From positions 1-9,832 of the forward strand of contig NYVC01000113.1 of assembly GCA_002684375.1 (NCBI GenBank): a DNA stretch of 9,832 nt, given 5' to 3'. Position 1 is the stretch's first letter. Each line of letters begins with the position of its first letter. Origin of the DNA: Marinovum sp. (lineage in GTDB: Bacteria; Pseudomonadota; Alphaproteobacteria; Rhodobacterales; Rhodobacteraceae). Both the position numbers and the translations under genes were made by a program. This document shows positions 6,835-9,832 of the stretch, piece after piece. Under the pieces are notes generated by a model that did no database searches, was not told the DNA's origin, and saw only the letters and a program-made list of their open reading frames with translations.

Positions 6835-7767
6835 ATGCATATTGTGGTGTCTGAATTTATCGACGAAGCGGCTCTGAGCCAGATTGGTTCAGGCGCCACT
6901 TTCGATTATAATCCGGAGCTGGTTGAAAACCGGCCGCGGCTTTTGCACAGCATCCACAAAGCAACTGGTTTGATCGTGCGAAATCGCACACAGGTCAATG
7001 CCGAATTACTTGCCGCCGCCCCGCAGCTGAAAGTTGTGGGGCGGCTCGGTGTCGGGCTCGATAACATTGATCTCGATGCCTGCGCTGCCCGCGCTATCGC
7101 AGTGCATCCCGCAACTGGTGCCAACACGTTGCCAGTGGCCGAATATGTCATCACAGCCAGCATGATGTTGCTGCGTGGGGCCTTTCAGTCACGCCGTGCC
7201 ATGATTGCAGGTGACTGGCCACGCAGTGCCCTTATCGGCGGGGAAATCTCGGGACGGGTGATGGGCCTGCTGGGGTTTGGTAACATTGCCCGAGCCGTGG
7301 CAGACCGCGCCCGCAGTCTGGGAATGACAATTCTCGCCCATGATCCGTTTCTTGCGCCTGATGATCCCGCATGGCAACAATCCCAAAACTGCAGCTTTAG
7401 CGCGCTTTTGGCGAACGCAGATGTGCTCAGCCTGCATGTTCCACTGACCCAAGCCACCCGTAACTTGATAGATGCAGATGCTTTGGCGCAGATGAAACCA
7501 AGCGCTATTTTGATCAACACAGCCCGGGGCGGTATTGCCGATGAAACAGCCCTTGCCTATGCATTGCGCCACAGTAAACTTGCGGGCGCTGCGTTGGACG
7601 TATTTGAACAAGAGCCTCTCACGGCTGGGGCTGCGGAAAAATTTGAGGGATTGGATAATATCCTGCTCACGCCGCACATCGCCGGGGTCTCAACAGAGGC
7701 AAACATCCGGGTTAGTGCGGTCACCGTAACGAATGTTTTAAACGAATTGAGGTCATTAAATGGATGA
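6835..7767 (+). CDS. slcC: (S)-sulfolactate dehydrogenase (D-2-hydroxyacid dehydrogenase family)
   Basis: 310 residues, a D-isomer-specific 2-hydroxyacid dehydrogenase. The substrate-domain motif GRLGVGLDNIDLD lies near residues 68-80. The nucleotide loop is LLGFGNIA (145-152, GxGxxA in place of the usual GxGxxG). The catalytic triad is present: Arg231 in NTARGG, Glu260 in FEQEP and His281 in TPHIAG. SlcC oxidises (S)-3-sulfolactate to 3-sulfopyruvate with NAD+. The assignment to this substrate rests on position between suyB and comC and on resemblance of the N terminus (IVVSEFIDEAAL) and the RNRTQV region to known SlcC as I recall it; by family alone it could act on another 2-hydroxyacid. 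The ribosome site before ATG 6835 is weak (CGGA), so translation may depend on read-through from suyB, 19 nt upstream. The end overlaps comC by 8 nt. Confidence 0.85.
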   Translation: MHIVVSEFIDEAALSQIGSGATFDYNPELVENRPRLLHSIHKATGLIVRNRTQVNAELLAAAPQLKVVGRLGVGLDNIDLDACAARAIAVHPATGANTLPVAEYVITASMMLLRGAFQSRRAMIAGDWPRSALIGGEISGRVMGLLGFGNIARAVADRARSLGMTILAHDPFLAPDDPAWQQSQNCSFSALLANADVLSLHVPLTQATRNLIDADALAQMKPSAILINTARGGIADETALAYALRHSKLAGAALDVFEQEPLTAGAAEKFEGLDNILLTPHIAGVSTEANIRVSAVTVTNVLNELRSLNG

Positions 7768-8782
7768 TGCGCCAACGTCTGAGCGCCACTTTTCGCACGC
7801 CGAAGCGGTGAAGTATATCACGAATGCGCTGGCCCGCGAAAACGTCTCGCAGTCAAACGCCCTGTCTGTGGCCACCGCTCTGGTCAACGCTGAGATTGAC
7901 GGCCAAAAGGGACACGGCTTTTCACGCGTGGCCAGCTATGCGCTGCAGGCTCGCTCGGGCAAGGTAGCAGGAGATGCCACGCCGCAGGCCCGCCTAAACG
8001 GCACATCGATGTTACATATTGATGCCGCCAACGGCTTTGCATTTCCAGCAATTGACCTGGCAATTCAACGGTTGGTTCCGCTGTGCGCCAAGACAGGAAT
8101 AGCCGCAGCAGGCCTCACCCGGTCCCATCACTGCGGGCAGCTTGGTGCCCATGTGGAACGTTTGGCCGAGGCCGGCTGCGTCGCGGTGATGTTTGCCAAT
8201 TCACCCAAAGCGATGGCGCCTTGGGGCGGTAACGCGCCTCTATTTGGCACCAATCCAATTGCCTTTGCCACCCCGCGCCAAGAGGGTCAGCCGCCACTGG
8301 TTATCGACCTGTCACTGTCGAAAGTTGCACGCGGCAAGGTTATGGCGGCGGCCAAAGCCGGCAACGACATACCCGAAGGTTGGGCCCTGAATGCCTCGGG
8401 CGATCCGACCACAGACCCCAAGGCTGCGCTTGCCGGCTCTATGGTGCCTGCCGGTGACGCCAAGGGGGCCGCTTTGGCACTGATGGTGGAAATCCTGTCG
8501 GCAACATTGACCGGTGCCAACCACAGCTATGATGCCACCTCATTTTTTGACGCCGAAGGCGACCCGCCCGGCGTTGGGCAATTTATCATTGCAATCAACA
8601 CAAGCCATATCGGCGGGCCCAGCTTTACCAACCGGCTCGAGACATTGATCGAGGCCATATTGGGCCAAGATGGCACCCGGTTGCCGGGCGAAAAACGCCT
8701 CAGAAACCGCGCGCACTGCCGCGCGAACGGATTTGCGGTCGCACCACATCTGATCACAGAGATCGACGGATTGGAGCAATGA
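7760..8782 (+). CDS. comC: (R)-sulfolactate dehydrogenase (malate/L-lactate dehydrogenase, Ldh_2 family)
   Basis: 340 residues, typical of the MDH/LDH type-2 family (ComC, YlbC, YiaK), whose fold differs from classical lactate dehydrogenases. Visible landmarks are IDGQKGHGFSR (46-56, with family-conserved His52), TRSHHCGQLGAHVE (120-133, with His123/His124), APWGGNAPLFGTNPIAFATP (153-172) for nucleotide binding, VIDLSLSKVARGKV (181-194), and KGAALALMVEILSATLTG (235-252). ComC interconverts 3-sulfopyruvate and (R)-sulfolactate with NAD(P)H. Beside SlcC it would work in the reducing direction, feeding SuyAB with the right enantiomer. ATG 7760 overlaps the slcC end by 8 nt and has GAGG 7 nt upstream, so the two dehydrogenases are translationally linked. 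The substrate is inferred from context; the family also includes malate and ureidoglycolate dehydrogenases. Confidence 0.87.
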   Translation: MDDAPTSERHFSHAEAVKYITNALARENVSQSNALSVATALVNAEIDGQKGHGFSRVASYALQARSGKVAGDATPQARLNGTSMLHIDAANGFAFPAIDLAIQRLVPLCAKTGIAAAGLTRSHHCGQLGAHVERLAEAGCVAVMFANSPKAMAPWGGNAPLFGTNPIAFATPRQEGQPPLVIDLSLSKVARGKVMAAAKAGNDIPEGWALNASGDPTTDPKAALAGSMVPAGDAKGAALALMVEILSATLTGANHSYDATSFFDAEGDPPGVGQFIIAINTSHIGGPSFTNRLETLIEAILGQDGTRLPGEKRLRNRAHCRANGFAVAPHLITEIDGLEQ

Positions 8783-8845
8783 ACGCAAAACGGTTTGGTG
8801 CCGTGCGCAGAACGCATAGCATTGAACACACGACCATCATGAACT

Positions 8846-8851
8846 GGGAGG
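8846..8851 (+). promoter_or_regulatory. Ribosome binding site that fixes the binding-protein start
   Basis: GGGAGG ends 8 nt before ATG 8860. The same frame is open back to an ATG at 8779 that overlaps the comC stop (ATGA), but starting there would bury the signal peptide behind 27 residues. The start at 8860 is therefore preferred. Confidence 0.8.
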
Positions 8852-8859
8852 AAAACTTC

Positions 8860-9816
8860 ATGAAACGTACTTTCTTAACCGCTGCAGCTGCAGCATTTAC
8901 TCTGGCAACAGCCACGGCAACATTGGCGGGCGATTTCCCGTCGGGCAAGGTTGACTATGTCATTCCATTTGGTCCAGGCGGAGAATCCGACGTGACCGCA
9001 CGGTTCCAGCAGCCCTTCTTTAAGAAGCTGTTTGGCGAAGATCTTGTGGTCTCGTATAAACCCGGCGGCGGCGGTGCGGTCGGTTGGTCACAACTGAATT
9101 CGATGGCTGGTGACGGCACAAAGATCATGGGCATCAACCTGCCACATATCGTGATCAAGCCCGAAACCGGCGACGTGGGCTTTAAAACCGATGATATCAC
9201 TTCCGTCTATATGTTCCATTACACACCCGATGCCATCGTGGTGCGGGCCGACAGCGATATGAACTCGCTGCAAGACGTGATTGACTACGCCAAGGCGAAC
9301 CCCAAGAAATTGACATTTTCGGGGTCGGGTAAAGGCACGGCCAACCATCTGGCACAAGTGAAATTTGACCAGATGGCCGGCACCACAACAACCTATGTCT
9401 CGTTCAAAGGAACCGGCGCTGCGGTCACCGCACTGCTTGGCGGCCAGGTCAAAGCCGAATGGGGGTATACCACCGTTGGTGCCAAACAGGGCGACAAAGT
9501 GCGCATGTTGGCCGTGGCGATGGAAAACCGTCACCCCGCCTTCCCCGATGTGCCAACCTTCAAAGAACTTGGCTTTGATATCGTATCCGGGGCGTACCGC
9601 GGCATTGCGGTTCCCAGCTCTGCGTCAGAAGACACCCGCAAGGCAGTGTCTGACGCGATTGCGGCCATCAACGCCGATGCCGAGTTCCAAAAGCAGATGA
9701 TCGATGGGGGCTTTGCCTTGGTCGACGTGGCATATGGCGCCGAAATGGATGCCTTTATTGCGGAAAAATCAAGCGGTTATATCGCGGCTGCCAAAGCCGC
9801 TGGTGTGATAAAGTAA
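8860..9816 (+). CDS. slcH: TTT transporter periplasmic substrate-binding protein (TctC/Bug family), probably for sulfolactate
   Basis: 318 residues from ATG 8860. A Sec signal peptide is clear: MKR, a long Ala/Thr/Leu-rich core, and probable cleavage after TLA (residue 23) before GDFP. The mature protein is a Bug/TctC-type two-lobed binding protein: VDYVIPFGPGGESDVTAR (about 31-48), VSYKPGGGGAVGW (about 64-76), a second lobe with LTFSGSGKGTANHLA, GTGAAVTALLGGQV and VPTFKELGFDI, and the C-terminal YIAAAKAAGVIK. Bug proteins bind carboxylates and deliver them to a tripartite tricarboxylate transporter (TTT). Sulfolactate loci often carry such a system (slcHFG), so sulfolactate is the likely ligand. 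The two membrane subunits are expected beyond 9832. Placement 77 nt after comC on the same strand suggests one operon. The symbol rests on context and is less certain than the family. Confidence 0.85.
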   Translation: MKRTFLTAAAAAFTLATATATLAGDFPSGKVDYVIPFGPGGESDVTARFQQPFFKKLFGEDLVVSYKPGGGGAVGWSQLNSMAGDGTKIMGINLPHIVIKPETGDVGFKTDDITSVYMFHYTPDAIVVRADSDMNSLQDVIDYAKANPKKLTFSGSGKGTANHLAQVKFDQMAGTTTTYVSFKGTGAAVTALLGGQVKAEWGYTTVGAKQGDKVRMLAVAMENRHPAFPDVPTFKELGFDIVSGAYRGIAVPSSASEDTRKAVSDAIAAINADAEFQKQMIDGGFALVDVAYGAEMDAFIAEKSSGYIAAAKAAGVIK

Positions 9817-9832
9817 ACCAGTTTTGATCGTT

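Noticed and set aside
7189..7677. 162-codon antisense frame opposite slcC
   Set aside because: slcC on the plus strand has the full catalytic triad and nucleotide loop; the antisense frame has no ribosome site or known motif.
9088..9534. 148-codon antisense frame opposite the binding protein
   Set aside because: Shadow frame; the plus strand encodes a clear signal peptide and TctC-family motifs.
1..9832. CRISPR array, tRNA or rRNA genes
   Set aside because: No regularly spaced repeats and no cloverleaf or rRNA-like sequence were seen.

Overview
The window looks like a chromosomal segment of a marine alphaproteobacterium, most likely of the roseobacter group (Rhodobacterales). This is inferred from moderate-to-high GC coding DNA, protein sequences that read like roseobacter homologues, and a sulfolactate catabolic cluster of a type known from Roseovarius, Paracoccus and the gammaproteobacterium Chromohalobacter. 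No rRNA or tRNA gene is present to fix the taxon.

Left half (1-4470): a worn accessory zone. An M20-type amidohydrolase reads leftward off the window edge, but its family homology stops abruptly near position 130 and runs in frame into unrelated sequence. Across a 309-bp gap, a complete M20 dipeptidase-like gene (919-2346) reads rightward. Its last codons and stop lie inside a decayed IS66-family transposase 3' end (about 2312-2575). Next comes a major facilitator superfamily (MFS) transporter (2789-4079) broken by a +1 frameshift in a nine-G run, then about 390 bp without a recognisable gene.

Right half (4471-9832): a compact sulfolactate degradation locus. A HutC-type GntR regulator (leftward) diverges from suyA-suyB-slcC-comC and a TctC-type periplasmic binding protein (rightward). 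The inferred pathway is: a tripartite tricarboxylate-type (TTT) carrier imports 3-sulfolactate; SlcC oxidises the (S) enantiomer to 3-sulfopyruvate; ComC reduces sulfopyruvate to (R)-sulfolactate; SuyAB eliminates sulfite from (R)-sulfolactate to leave pyruvate. The two dehydrogenases together act as a racemase, so both enantiomers can be used. The membrane subunits of the transporter should lie just beyond the right edge. No sulfite exporter or sulfite dehydrogenase is inside the window.

The sulfolactate genes are tightly packed (5-nt gap, 19-nt gap, 8-nt overlap, 77-nt gap) and look like one transcript starting in the 5197-5340 divergent region. That region holds a palindrome resembling a HutC-type operator. 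The pathway itself is already described. The more unusual points are the chimeric gene ends and the poly-G frameshift in the left half.
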